A stretch of 51,000 nt of DNA from Chrysomallon squamiferum (GCA_012295275.1 CM022671.1:26911822-26962821), one strand, 5' to 3'; positions 11,271-38,494 are shown, numbered from the stretch's first letter. Numbers and translations are program-made. Notes: generated by a model from the letters alone, not told the origin.

Positions 11271-14171
11271 ATAATATTACTTTGGAGTATTCGTCATATG
11301 ACAGTTTACAGTATAACCCACAAGACACGCAAATCCACATTCAGTGTTTTTACCGTTACTCATAAAATCACTCTCACCGCTTTACTTTGTTAAAAAGCAC
11401 TTTAACAGTAACAAATATCTTCTTCTTTTTTTTTTTTTTTTTTAAATAAAAATAACGGTGACCCGTCAGACAACCCGTGAGTTAAAGTACATAAAACAGG
11501 AGATAACACTACCAAAAACAGAACAACAAAAATCCCTTTACGTATTTGATCTAAATGAGTCAGCGACTTTTATCTACTTTACACTTGACCTTTAAATTCA
11601 CGGACCTCGATTTTCGGAAAATCCGAACCAAATCCTGAAGAAAACCACAAAATTTGAACTTCCTGACATTTCACACGTGACACTTTACCTCTTAAGTTAT
11701 TCTGAGTCTCCCTGTACGATCACGACAACCCTCATTCAACACGTCACCCAACCTAGCCGATATTGTTATACTGTACATTTTTCTTCATATATACCTGTAT
11801 GACATTTGTTTACAGTTTTATGTCTGTATATTATTCTTACATTATTGTATTAAAGTGAATTTTTTTCGGTAAATTTTAGGGTTATTCTTTATATTCACAG
11901 TTTCCCAGATTTTTGCATTTTCCAGACCTGCACTCCACCGAGAAATCGAGCATCAGCAGTATTTTGATCTTTTTATTTTTATTTTTTTATATACTATAAA
12001 CTTTCTAATTAAGTGCTTCAGTAAAAATAAAACTCTATAAAAATGAAATGCGTTATCAAAAAGACATATAAGCTATATACATAGATAGATAGATAGACAG
12101 ACACATACACTTATCATACTAACAATCATATTATTTATGTGCCTACAGTCGGGTAATGACCTTTAAATAAAGCCGACCGAACAAAGTACAGTGCTTTTGT
12201 ATAAAGTTTCTATACAAATAATCTAGCATGTCATGGTGATATCAGCGAGAAGGTCATAAAAAAATAAAATATTATGTCTGCTAATGAGCTGGCTTAAGTC
12301 GTTAGTTAAAGCAGTAGACTCAGACATACACAAAATGACAGGATTAATTCTCCTCAGTGTTATTTCCAGTTATAACCAATTCGTTTATTCATTCAAAACT
12401 GCTGCTACGATACGTACAGCATTACAAAATGAAAAGAGAAATGTAGACTGTTGTTATGGCGTGTGTGTGTGTTTGTATGAGTCTGCATACACCTAAATAA
12501 TGGAATAATTATGGAATATCATATCAATAAACACACAGCGCAAAGTCAATGGACGCAATAATAATTAAATTGTCATTTGTATCATAAAAGAAATTATATA
12601 TTCAGAGCTGTTGGATTTTTGTACTGATTTTTCTGCCCATTATTTATAATCAGTCTGACATCTGAAGCCAATGTTTAAAGATTATTTTCAAGTTTCAAAC
12701 CGATATCCTGTTACTTCTCAGTGTAATCCTTTCATAAATAAACAAGATGGTGTCGTATTAAGTTGTGTGCTCCATGCAAAATAATTTCAAAAGTACGGGG
12801 CTCCCAGCATTTACCAGATCGATAGTTTATTAAGGTATTATTAATATCCGATGGAAGGTAATGAAGGCTGAAGCAAACAGACAGTTACTTAATTCCCAGG
12901 AGTCGAGAGTTTTCAGCGTCGTGCTCATTAAAGTGCCCCAGTAGCTTGTAACAACATCCGATTGTGTGCCTACCTACATTATCGTATGTAACGTTGTTTT
13001 AGATCCTTTAGAGTACCAGTTATACACTGCCTCCCCGCACAGCATAAACACACATACACACATAAAGATGTACACACGGAAATATATATATATATACTCA
13101 CACAAACACACATTATAATAGTACAGTACGTATGAACCAAAGTATAAAATATATATAAACTAAGTGTCAGATTTGACGTCATTATTTGTTACACTTTATT
13201 AGTAGTAGACGTTGATGGCTAAAGAAATAACACATGTGTAAGAACAACAACACAAGTGTTCAGCCTATATACCGTCAAAGGCACGCTTTAATTAAAAGTG
13301 ATGAAGCAGTTAGATTTGATCTGAACTTTTGTAAATACCACTCGACTATCTTTTCCATTACAGAATGTTTTTAATTAGATTTTCTAAATCTCGTTTGCAA
13401 TTTCTTACTGTGTTGAATGTTTATAGTTAACTTCTGAATATTTACTTCTTTTTTTCTCATCTATTAAAATCGCTTTAAGACATCATATTTGATTAAGTGC
13501 TCCACATTTGACGTGGGAAAATATGAAATTCATCATAATTGATACCTTTGCCTCCTGAAGCTTTTCGTCCTTTAAAATAATTATGTCCCCTGGCGACTCT
13601 GCTTCTGAACCTGTAGCTGACTGTAACATAATAATCACGTTTACTTAAAGTACACCGAACACAGACAGTTAAAATCTGCAGGACGGTGTGTGGTGTTATT
13701 TTTGTTACGTATTCCCACTTCTGTTTAAAAAATACTTAAGATCTCTCTTAGCTGAAGGAATTAAATGCTGTATTTTGTATCTGTATAACAATATTATTAT
13801 ACGCAGTAAATAACTTTAACAAAAAAATTTCTAACTGATTCATGTAGAAAAGGGCTTTAAGGAATGTGATAAAGCAATTCAAAAATATTTTTCTTAACTA
13901 GGAACAGCCGAGACAAGTTAGTTGAATCTAGGTTGATTATGAACTCAAAAGTGAAAATGGAATGAGCTGATATTGGCTTTGATTGTGAACAATCAGTTAG
14001 ATGTTATATCTCCATATTACAAACACTGCAGTGGGATAGCTACCCCGGTTTATTTATTTATTTATTTATTTATTTTACAAATAATAGGATATCCCGTTAG
14101 CAGATATCTTAACAATATATAAACTTTTGAACCCAATTCCGTTTCGGTGATTATTAAAAATCATAAATAAA

Positions 14172-14233
<62 letters not shown>

Positions 14234-15520
14234 TAATAACGGCTTCTTGTGCAAACGACTTGATAATTTAATTTAAACGAAAAATATTTTGCTCCTCCAA
14301 AAAAGGAGGAATTCACATCCTTGTGGACACCTCCCGCCTTTCCGTGCCTATAGATAAGGTTTCCAGCTTCATCCTGACGTTACTGAAGTGATTAACTTAC
14401 ATACGTCTATCAGTCTAATCTATGTGGCCCATCAGGGTTATGTTTCTAAAGCAGCGCCTTTGAATTTCTAATTAAATAACAAAAATTAAACTGATAAGTC
14501 AGTCTTAGAGGGTTTTATTACGGCTACTCAAAATGTCAATTAGTAACAACAACAAGAAAGAAGTAATAATTGTTACTAAATAGAAACATTTTATGAAATT
14601 AAATGTTGCTGTGAACAGTTAAAAATAGTGACCTACCGTAATCTTTGTTGAAAATATAATTTAAAAAATAGTAGTAGTACCTGCGGCAGTAATAGTAGTT
14701 GCAGTAGTGGTAGTAGTGGTAATAGTAAAAGTAGGTAGTAGTAGTAGTAGTAGTAGTAGTAATATTACTTGTAGTAGTAGTAGTAAGCTTACCACAATAA
14801 CTATAAAATATACGTATCCCAGTGACAGAAAGAATATTTAATGACCCTTCAGCAGAAAATTAATTATATTGGCTTTTAGGTGTGATACAGATAAAAATAT
14901 ATCAATATTAATATATATCGTCTTTACGTTAACCTCTGACAGCAGTCATAAAAGAAAACATGCAGAGGTCAGACAACCTATAGCATTCATTATACTGCGG
15001 TTCGATTTTGAATCAGTTTATGGTCAACTAGGGGAAAATACGAAAAGTCGCACCATCGATATTTGTAAAACCTGAAAGGAACATTTAACAGCACTTGATT
15101 GACAAAGGCTTCTCTAATTTACTGCAGCTAATCTGATGAATCTATCGACGAATCTGCAATGAATGGCGACCTTCAGGGAAGTGCCATGTAGACAAGGGAA
15201 GAATGCCAAACGAACGAACAGCGTTGGAGAAATCTGTCGAGACTCTGATGACTTGAAGCCGTGCATTCTGATTGTTTAGTTGGGAAATTTATCGTTGTTA
15301 GTTTCCACAGACAAAGATTTCTCTGCAATCACGACAGAAGTCGTATATGTGTGTGTGGGTTTTAATCCGATTCTTACTGAATACGGCTTATAACTTTGAT
15401 GAAATATGGTCTGACAACCTTCTGAAACTTCAAATACATATTCATGATTGTTAATGCAAGATTTCTGACCTGTTAGACAGACGTGTGGTCATTATTAAAG
15501 GATTCATACTTTTTCCATTT

Positions 15521-15551
<31 letters not shown>

Positions 15552-15829
15552 TGTGGCAGAGATTAATTGCCGGCGTTTTTCTGGCTGTGTGAAGGTCTGT
15601 TTCCATGCAGATAAAGGATTACAGGCACGTAAACTCATTATCTGGGATGGCGTTCCATTGTTTGGGTGAATTTTTACTTCGTCGTCAATCATTTCTTCCT
15701 CTCACTGGTGTATCTATAGCCAGGTTGAGTGATAAAGTGTTTCTTATATTACCTATTTCACGCGACATTAATTAGTGAATAATCTGTTACTTTCTGTTTT
15801 ATGTGGCGTAGTTTGAGTGTGCTTTAAAT

Positions 15830-15984
15830 ATTATTACCCATTTTATATATGGTAATTATTAGTGCATGTAATATATATTAACTGGCCATGATCTTAACAT
15901 TATTATACTTTTTATATATTAAATGGCCATTTTCTTTATATTACTACATATTTTATATATTAACTGGCATTGTTATTTTATAAC

Positions 15985-16067
<83 letters not shown>

Positions 16068-16075
16068 CAGATTCT
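15830..16075. repeat. Degenerate ~60-bp AT-rich minisatellite with (TA)n core
   Basis: The phrase ATATATTAACTGGC(C)AT and close variants recur about every 60 bases (near 15875, 15915, 15958, 16065), separated by TTATATTATTAC-like spacers. A (TA)n tract at 15990-16064 appears to have expanded inside the last unit. Confidence 0.65.
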
Positions 16076-17021
16076 TTCATATAACTCTTGTGTATTCTTC
16101 ATAATATGTTGTTGATGTTGTGTTGTTTTGTTGTTGTTGTTTTTTGTGTGTTTTTTTTATATGTAAATTGGTTTTACTATTTATATTATCATCTGATTTA
16201 TATATCAACGAGTCATATTATTTGTATCATTGCCTGTTTTATGTATTATGACTGAGCATATGTCTTATATTATTACCTTCGTATCAATTACATATCAATA
16301 TGTCAATATTTAATGACTTTGCTAATCGCATTCGAACTTTATTATTTTCTTTTTCTTTTTTTAAATGACTTTTAAAAAATAAGCATGTTTAAAGAGAAAT
16401 TAACTGACCGATATTTGTTATCATGACAGTTTAGATTCACTGCTTTAACATCAGCGCCAAGCTCTGCCACTATCAACTATCTGAGAGTTCAACCGGCTTA
16501 ATCTACATATATATATATGTAGTCAAGTATATATATATATATATATATTATCAAGTCTTTAAAATGTATCGTGTTATTTTATTTTTTTCAAACAATATGA
16601 CAAATATTTACTAACTGCTTGAAACTAATAAAATTTGTTTCAAGTCTTATTTCTACAATATATATATATATATACATCTTATTTCTACAGTATAATGATA
16701 TACAAACTATTTCAAATATTATAACTGTATGTAGTAATAGCTATTTCATTATCTAGCAAATAATATTTTTGCATCTATCTTTCTTTTTTTCTTTATTTTT
16801 CGCTCTCTCTATGTTTTGTTTTCCCCGTATTTTTTGAAAATAATTAGTTATATCTATTACAAATGTTATTCAATATTTGGTATCTAACTACGTTTTCATT
16901 ATTCAGTTTATAATACTTATTATTTAATTATTAAATTTGAAAAGTTTTTTTTTTTTTTTTTTAAAGAAAACGGTTAACACGCACACACTCATACACTAAC
17001 ACAGTATTAGTTTTGTTTATT

Positions 17022-17246
17022 TCAGCAAGTCAACTCTAAACTGTTCGGCCGTGTCATTTCGCTATCACCTGAGCCGGTAACATCAAAGGTCAGCTGATAG
17101 ACAAACGTACGTATACATACATTACACACAAAAAGAACTTGACGTAAAACAGGGTTTGGCCTAGGCGGTGACAAAACAAAACGCTGTTCCCGTGACCTCG
17201 CCCACAACTCGAGAGTGCACGAAGGGAAACATCTCCAGCCGGCAAC
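17022..17246 (+). promoter_or_regulatory. Probable promoter/5' UTR of the USP gene
   Basis: This stretch is clearly richer in G+C and CpG than the surrounding AT-rich DNA and ends at the USP start codon in the context CGGCAACATGG, a good animal initiation context. No TATA box is obvious. The transcription start is not determined. Confidence 0.45.
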
Positions 17247-30662
<13,416 letters not shown>

Positions 30663-31040
30663 AACGTCAGAATATTACTAAATAACAGCATAATGCAAAA
30701 AACAAGTTATATAGACACACACACAAGTGAGGCGAGAGGTTGAAAGATTTCTCAGCCAGGTGTTGTTGACTGGCGGATTAACGAGAGAGACAGATCCTGT
30801 AGGTTGTGGAGATAACCTGGAGAGAAAAAAAAGCTCGCGGTCCCCAGCCAGGTTTTTTTTTTTTTTTTTTCATCACAGACTTTTCGTAAAACACCGACAC
30901 CAGGCCTGATTGTGTGAGTGAAAAGTGTTGGAAAGGGAAATCACTAGTTCCACATTATGGCTCCAAGCTGTCTCAGCCGTCTTCTGAAATAGTCCAATCG
31001 TGTTTTGCCGCACAGTATATATATAAATATATAATTATTT

Positions 31041-31442
31041 ATTAAATTCCCCATTATAGTATTTAATTTTTAACACTCGTTGTTGGATTGTTTCTGAACA
31101 AGTCTGCAACACATTTAGATTCATCTCACGCATCCGTGACATTTAAATTCGCCGCTTAAAATAGTCACTGAAAGAAAAGTTGAAGAAAAACTAAAAAAAA
31201 ATGTCGTCTACTTTTATAATTTGTAAATGGAATTTTACTGCAGTTCAAATTTAAATAAGTAAGCAGTATGTGTTGACTCGCGTAAACATAAAACATAACT
31301 AACAATCTTTATGAAGAAAACAGTGTCGAGAAGATGATAATGTGAAAAAAAAAATATTTCAAGTGCATACAAACAGACTAACATGTTTAAAATATATACA
31401 TACAACTTATATTTTGGTCAGGAATATTTTAATAATAATAAA
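31041..31442 (+). terminator. Candidate polyadenylation signals of the USP gene
   Basis: ATTAAA at 31041-31046 and AATAAA at 31437-31442 are the first hexamers after the stop at 30660-30662. In such AT-rich DNA these motifs are common by chance, so the true 3' end is uncertain. Confidence 0.35.
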
Positions 31443-32196
31443 GTATGATAATATTAGAAGACAATATATATCCATTTTTGTCATGACGTCATTTCGTGAC
31501 AATTACTTTGTAATCATTATCTCAGTCTACCAGCTTCTATATTTATTATTATTATTATTTTTTTTTTTTTTTTTAATAAACAGTTCTGTACACAAATGCA
31601 AGTCATGAAAATAGGGAAAACTGTGTGAATCTACGATCTGATGTATTGAAATTATCTTACTTAGTTATCAGAAAAGATTAGAAACAAGAACAAATATAAC
31701 AATCACGAGGACTTATGCCAAATGAATAAAAATTTATATTTTTTTCTTTCTTCCCCATCTTCTTAAATTTTTCTTCTGAGAATTATACACACAACCACTT
31801 TTTCCACATATTTGTATTTGGCACCAACCTTCATCAGGTTAATATAGAACTATTTATATCTGTATTTGCAAAAGTACATACCTGTGGTTTATTGTTTTGG
31901 TTTTTTTATGTTTGTTTATTTATATCTATGTTACTTATTTTGTTTTCACATGTTACGTTTTTAAAAATTATTAGAAATAAAGTATTATAACAGTTCACAT
32001 AACTGGAAATTTTGTTGTATTTTCTCAAGAAGAAACATAGATTTCAGTATGAAAAGACATTTCAGTTTTTACATACATGAAAACTTCACTTATAATAATG
32101 GCGCCGGTGCTAGTACTGTTAGTAATAAAAGCAGCAGTTACTGTAGTAGTAGTAGTAGTAGTAGCAGTAATAGTAGTAGTCGTAGAGGTGGTGGTG

Positions 32197-32227
<31 letters not shown>

Positions 32228-32804
32228 AGCATTAGTATATAACCTTATTTATTAAAACAGTTCTCCAAAAAAAAAAAAAACGCAATAAAAATATTATTAT
32301 CATGACTGTTCGTCTAGCTCAAGATAGACACCATGTCAGCTATGCGTAATGCAATGCTATTAATAAACCTCCACAAACTTCTTCCTGCACGAATCATAAA
32401 ATAATGTTTCCATTATAAGTCACAGTTTTAAGCGGTCGCATCCACAAAACAATAAACGATTATTGTTATTCTAACGAGACATTTTCAAAACATTCCGTTT
32501 TTAATTTTCCGGGTTTAAGAGTTTTTCGTTTCTCAGAATTCGTATCAGTGCTAATGCTGTCATGATCCATTTCTATTTCGGACTAATGCCATTTTGTTTG
32601 TTTCGTTGTTGTTGTTGTTTTTTTTGTTTTTTTTTTTTTTTTTCTGGTATATGAAAGTTTGTGTACCTTTTATTTTGTCTTTGAATAAATAAGTAAATAA
32701 ATATACAGCAATATTCTCTCATTATTTCACACATACATCGACATACACACACGCGCACACACGCGCGCACACACACACACACACCTAAATACATAAACAG
32801 ATTG

Positions 32805-32890
32805 TTTTGATGGCCGAGTGGTATCTTTTTCCTGTGCGGGTGAATGGGTGACACACGTTCGAGTTACGTCAGCGGCATCTGACAGGGTTT
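32805..32890 (+). repeat. tRNA-derived SINE fragment or tRNA pseudogene
   Basis: TGGCCGAGTGG at 32811-32821 is a perfect internal A-box of the Leu/Ser tRNA type. CGTTCGAGTTA at 32856-32866 resembles a B-box, 45 bases downstream. The T-arm stem does not pair well, so a working tRNA is unlikely. A non-tRNA sequence follows to about 33000 and could be the SINE body. Confidence 0.5.
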
Positions 32891-33742
32891 ATTAAGTGGA
32901 GACTGGACTTTGTCCTCCTTGAGCCAGTGTGTTCCCGAATGCTATCTATGTGCAAAGTCTAATGAGACGTACACAAAACAGAGGTTATTCAAATTCTAAA
33001 CTCCATACATGCGTATATTTTATATTGTATTAGAAACATAAAAACTTATATGCATACAATCACCCATTCATTCATTATTGCAAATCTCATGCTCGCCTGA
33101 GTTACTTCATACAGATTCAAGTCTGCTAAATACAAATATAACTGTGTGACTTTATCGTGTCCTTGTTGTCATATGATAACATTATCCTGGTGTAGAGAAT
33201 TTAAGCATACAAACCTGCCACCGAGGAGAGGGACAGTACGTTGTATAATACTTATGAATTATTACCAATTGTGGCAGTTTAGGTTAAATATATTAATTTA
33301 TTACATCCAGTGAGGTGAGGTCATGTATCATTTTTCCGACCTGAGTATAAAACACAAAGGATAATTGCATATCGGAATGTCGCTTTATCAAGTGCAGAAT
33401 GCAGAGCTGTATTGTAATTATTCAGAAAACAATTCGCTGTAGAAAGCTTCGATTATCTATCTCGCGACCCCATCCTGACCTCTGATCCATGATCAATTGC
33501 TGAACCACACATTTTCAATTAGGGGCGTTTTAACATTCCTTTATCGGTATAGTTACAATTTCGGTGACGTGGGAGATAATTATGTTCTATCGGCGATAAA
33601 CTGTAATACTGAAGTATTGATGTAAACAATTATTTAATAGGCATTTTAGTAGTAAAAATAAATAATTTTTGCTTTGGACATTGTGTAGACAATTTTTGAT
33701 CAGTAATATTCTAAATATATTCAGTATACTTCCTGGTTACGT

Positions 33743-33774
<32 letters not shown>

Positions 33775-34392
33775 TATGCCATCCAACATTAAAAAAAAAT
33801 CTGTAAAAGATATTTTAAATTATAATAAAATAAGTACAAATTATGGCTTTGTTCACGTGCTATAAAATTTAAATTTTAAAGTTCAAAGTTGACCTAGATA
33901 AAGCAAATTAAAGCGAAGCAGAAGTGACGTGTGTCTAAAATTAAACCTCTGCAGACATAAATAAAGCAGCGAAGAAAAGTGAGGTAGGTTTTTTTGGCTG
34001 TTTTTGCACAAAGCTTCACATTTACCATTTTAATCTCTGCTTATAGAATGCAGTTAATAAATAAGCATCAAAAATATTTTAAAAATACAGATAAAAAAAA
34101 CCATCTAGCTATCTTCTGCTTGTTTGTTTTGTATGTCATATTTACCTAGTGGTTTTTCTAGTTCACTAAACTATTTGAAGTATGTGTGATAATAGGAGAA
34201 CCGCCTTTAGTCCACTGTTTTATAACAGCTGATGTGACAGATGGACTGACAAAGACATCTAAAACAGGCGTGTCTTAAAAAAATGATTTAAATGGTTTTC
34301 AGACTTTGTTTATATCACAAGCAATCGTAAAATATTAGTATAAAATTGCATATCTAAATAAATTATAATTAAAGTTTCGTATCATATCAGCT

Positions 34393-34580
34393 GCACATTC
34401 GCCTTATATTTAGAATATTGTTTCGTATCTCTGCAAGTGCATTTCAACCATAATATCACATACGCAAGCACGCACGCACGCACACACACACACACACACA
34501 AATTATATCATTTACACATTCGCCTTATATTTTTAATATTGTTTTATATCTCTGCAGGTGCATTTCAACCATAATCTCAC
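34393..34580. repeat. Direct duplication, ~68-bp unit, period ~122 bp
   Basis: Copy 1 at 34393-34460 and copy 2 at 34514-34580 share CACATTCGCCTTATATTT, then ATCTCTGCA(A/G)GTGCATTTC and AACCATAAT. Both run into CA-rich DNA. Confidence 0.9.
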
Positions 34581-34722
34581 ACACACACACATACACACAC
34601 ACACAGACACACACATATACACACACTCAACACACACACACACACACACACAACGCACACACACGCACGCACAAATACGAGCGCGCACACACACACGCGC
34701 GCACGCAGACACACACACACAT
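34580..34722. repeat. Interrupted (CA)n repeat
   Basis: CA units with GCAC and ATAC interruptions; follows copy 2 of the 68-bp duplication. Confidence 0.9.
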
Positions 34723-34920
34723 ATAATTGTGGTTGGTCAGACTTCGCTGGTGCTGGGCCCGTATCAGTTCAATCTTCAGAACACAAAATATTTGTGTAAG
34801 GTCGCTGCAGCAGATCATGAAAGAGTTGAGTACCTCCTTGAACAAAAACACCTTCCTGATTTCTTTATTTGTCTCTAATCGCTTACCATAAACAATGATA
34901 CGAAAAGTGAATGTAAATAA

Positions 34921-34954
34921 TATATCAGTCAGCTGTATATTTACCTAGCGATAA

Positions 34955-34988
<34 letters not shown>

Positions 34989-35018
34989 TCAGCTCTTTAT
35001 TTACCTAGCGGTAAGTGA
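34921..35018. repeat. Direct duplication with exact 60-bp period around a (TA)n tract
   Basis: TATATCAGTCAGCTNTNTAT and TTTACCTAGCGNTAA occur at 34921 and again at 34981, separated by (TA)n. Confidence 0.85.
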
Positions 35019-35120
35019 CACAGTAATATATAACACATGTAAGCTGTTACCTGTTAATTGAATCCTGGCAAACAAATAATTTAATGCAGTGTAATTTCAT
35101 ATTATTCTTAATCATAACGA

Positions 35121-35235
35121 AAATAATATTTGGAAGCTGACTGGTGGTGATTCACTCATAATTACGTCATCTAAAAATAATATCTGCAAGCTGACTTGCT
35201 GGTGATTCACTCATAATTACGTCATCTAAAAATAA
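35121..35235. repeat. Tandem duplication of a ~55-bp unit carrying a CRE/ATF-like site
   Basis: The two units share AAGCTGACT, GGTGATTCACTCATAATTAC and GTCATCTAAAA. Each contains ATTACGTCAT, the complement of ATGACGTAAT, which is a CREB/ATF-C/EBP type site. No nearby gene start links it to a target. Confidence 0.85.
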
Positions 35236-35792
35236 CGGGTGTAAAGGGATTTTCGCTGTTTTTACTTTTAGTAGTTGTCTGTTTAGTTCCTGCTTTCGAT
35301 AAAGAGTCTTATTTCTTAAGTTGGTTTTTTTTCCAGGGTTTTCCCCCAAGTTTATACATTTATTTTATAAAACTGTATTAACAACAACAGCAACAACAAC
35401 AACAACAATAATGATGATGATGATGATGATGATGATAATAATAATAATTAGAAGAAGTAGAAAAAAAACCAGAGAGAATTATTTTATTATTTAGTAAGTG
35501 CTTTTATTTTATTTATTTCTTTTAGTTTACATTTATCTACGCAAATGAATGTCCATAGCAGTGGTGTACCTGCAGCAGAGTTTAAAAATGCAAACTGAGT
35601 AATATCTGTAATAAAAGCACTGAATTTAAGTTACTGTAATTATAAACGGTAATATCCACTGTACTTGTATAGCTACTATGAAATGAACATTTGAATTACT
35701 GTAACTCTATATGGAAAATACAGAAGCATTATATAATGGACAGCTTAAGTCTGTTTCCTTCCCACTTAAAAAATAAATAAGTAAACAAACAA

Positions 35793-35842
<50 letters not shown>

Positions 35843-35938
35843 AATAAAAATACACAACACGTAATTTCTTTCATCTACTTTCCTTATTTTCTACGTCCTT
35901 CTTTCAAAATGGAAAAACATTTTTTGGTTAATTCATTA

Positions 35939-36030
<92 letters not shown>

Positions 36031-36400
36031 CAACTGTAATAAATAATAAATACTGGTTACTTATTTATGTTGTATGGCCCGTTGGCCCGTTGAGTTTTCC
36101 CCACAGCGTTTTTCCCAGTTGTTCTAAAAATAGCTCAAATGGTATTTCCATTTTGATTATACTATCTTCCGTTCTTACACTACAGTCTGCAACAAAGGTA
36201 AGTGAAGAAATTTAGATTGTGATATTATTTATAATTTTGAATGCAAATATATGTCTAAAAATAGGGAAGAATTGTTTTAATATTATCTTTTTTTTATCTT
36301 TACGTTTAGGGCTCCGGAGATAAAAATAAAAGGGGCACATTTGAGGCTGCGTTAATTTTCTACACAAAGAAATTGTAGAAACGTGTTAATGACTAACGTA

Positions 36401-36463
<63 letters not shown>

Positions 36464-36483
36464 CATCATCATCATCATCATTA
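35793..36483. repeat. Cluster of (GAT)n and (AAT)n tracts
   Basis: (GAT)n at 35793-35845, (AAT)n passing into (ATG)n at ~35942-36030, and (AAT)n with a short (ATC)n end at ~36403-36483, separated by a few hundred ordinary bases. Confidence 0.9.
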
Positions 36484-37050
36484 TCATAATGTAGTCAGAA
36501 TAAAAGAGCACATTGTTAGATTGATAATCACTTTGCAAAAATAACCGAAATAAAGAATTTGGCGGTATAAATTTGTATTACTTAATTTAAAACAAACTGT
36601 ATTAGAAATGCATGTACTTGAGCCATAATAGAAATTAATGTTTAAAATGTAATAATTTATCAGTATAGCTAATCCTGTTACAATATTGCAGTTTTTTATT
36701 TTAATTTTTGTTATTATTATTATTTTTTTTGTTATTTTGCCACGTTTCGCTGTTAGCGAATGCAGTATAATACAAGACAATATTTGCAACGTAGATTGTA
36801 CGTTTAATTACATACAGTTTTGGTACATATAATAAAATCGTTATTAGCATTGCTGCCGAAAAAGTTATGAAAACAAATCATGCAAAAATTTAAACATATG
36901 GTATAAGTCGAACGTGCTTAGACCGACATTTTGGATTGTATTACTGTAACGATAAGAGACAAACTTTGACCCACATGTCAGCGTCCTATGTCGGGAGAAT
37001 AAAATATTCAAATTTAGTCCAGCTGAATTATTATTATTATTATTATTATT

Positions 37051-37082
<32 letters not shown>

Positions 37083-37850
37083 GTGGGGGGGGAAATCATT
37101 ATTTTGTACGTAAAAATATGTTTGAAGAGTTACATACCGTATCACCGTTACTAGTTTAACCTACTTAACGTTTCAAATTTATATCTTAATCTACTTTACG
37201 TTTGAAATTTTGAACTTTATAACTCTTCTAATCAGGTAAACATATTCTTAAACTGAATATTTTTTTTTTTTTTTTTTTTTTTTGTTTTTATTTTGCAGAT
37301 TTTTATTCCATTATTAATATATTATTAGTAGTTTTGACGTATTTGCTGGTTCTTTAGTTTAATTTACGTTTTAGTTTAGTTTATAGTAGTTTTAGTTTAG
37401 TGGTAGTTATAGTAGTAGTAGTAGTAGTAGTAGAAGAAGAAGTAGTAGTAGTTGTAATAAAAATAGTTGTAGTAATGCCAACAGCAGCAGCAGCAGTATT
37501 AGTAATATCTAATTATACTACATATAATGTTTACTGTAATTAAGTTTCAGGAATTATGTTGTTATTGAGCGAAACAAAAATTTGAAAAACTTCCGCGTAA
37601 ATAGGGAAACATTTTACTCATTTGCCAAAAATAGTAACGTAACTAAAAGAGTTCCAGTACGCAATGAATTAATATTTTATGAGTCATGTCTCAAAGAAAA
37701 GATACATAAAAAAAAACCCATAATAATAATAAAAGCAAAACACTAAAAAAAAAAAAACCAGCTTGTCAGTTCTTCCTAGCTGAAAGAATAATTGAGAAAA
37801 TTAATAACTGATGAAACTGTTGCGGAAGTAAATATAACCAGCGGCGTAAT

Positions 37851-37862
37851 GAAAGTGAAAGT
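37851..37862 (+). promoter_or_regulatory. IRF/ISRE-like motif upstream of the kinase gene
   Basis: GAAAGTGAAAGT fits the GAAANNGAAA core bound by interferon regulatory factors. It is ~2.3 kb upstream of the kinase start codon. A ten-base core with two free positions will occur by chance in an AT-rich window this size, so this is only suggestive. Confidence 0.2.
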
Positions 37863-37970
37863 ACGTAAACTGGTGACGTACATCAAAGGCGGTAGAATTA
37901 TATTAAGGCTGAAGTTTTGGTATCAGAGTTTATTCAGAATATCTCTCTAAAGCGAGTACCATTATTACTG

Positions 37971-38494
37971 ACAGTCAGGGAAGGATTTGAACAGTTCTAA
38001 GAGCCCCAGTGTAAGTGTTATCAGAATAATAATTAAAACCACGTAAAAACGGACCAAATAAAAAGGAATCTCTTTTTAGATTGTCAGGCCGCTAAGTTGT
38101 AGCTTTTCTAGCTTTCAGCTTATTGTTGTTGTGTCAACAGTGGTATTGGTAAATGCAGTAAAATATTTATTGATAGGTGTATATGTATGTTTAAGTATAT
38201 GTTTGTGTGTGTGTGTACGTGTGTATGTGTATTTGCAGATGAATATATAATGTATACATGGGAAGAAATGCAATCATTCCTTCTGGCATTTCACTTTTTA
38301 TTTTCATGGATTAATGAGGAAAACGGTGATTAAATAAATTTTATAATATTTAAATTTAGATTATTTTAATTCAAAAACCAGGATCCTGTGCATGAATCAG
38401 GATTTGTTGTTTTGTTTTCAAAAACTGGTACTGTGACATTCTGTCTTCAAGATCGTACAGTCCTCCTCGTCTGGATATTTTGATGCTGACATTA
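37971..38494. repeat. Dispersed ~525-bp repeat, copy 1
   Basis: Nearly identical over its length to 40847-41371, same orientation. It runs from ACAGTCAGGGAAGG to TTGATGCTGACATTA. Differences are scattered substitutions and a few short indels, mostly in the TG-rich middle. No protein-coding capacity or clear terminal inverted repeat. Confidence 0.9.

Larger units (their letters stand above)
8112..17246. other. Intergenic region between the protease and USP genes
   Basis: About 9.1 kb without a convincing gene. It starts with the protease 3' UTR and ends with the probable USP promoter and 5' UTR. Open frames here are short, on both strands, and mostly run through homopolymers or (CA)n. Notable contents: a 22-bp unit repeated three times at ~8887-8950, poly(A) around 9185-9212, poly(A)-(AAT)n at 10702-10769, (CA)n at 11172-11268, (TTTA)n/(AAT)n around 14044-14235, interrupted (GTA)n at ~14670-14785, and AT-rich degenerate repeats at 15830-16075. 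Confidence 0.7.

Noticed and set aside
12284-12496. Short open frame in the first intergenic region
   Set aside because: No homology recognised, poor start context and ends in TG-repeat sequence; length is expected by chance.
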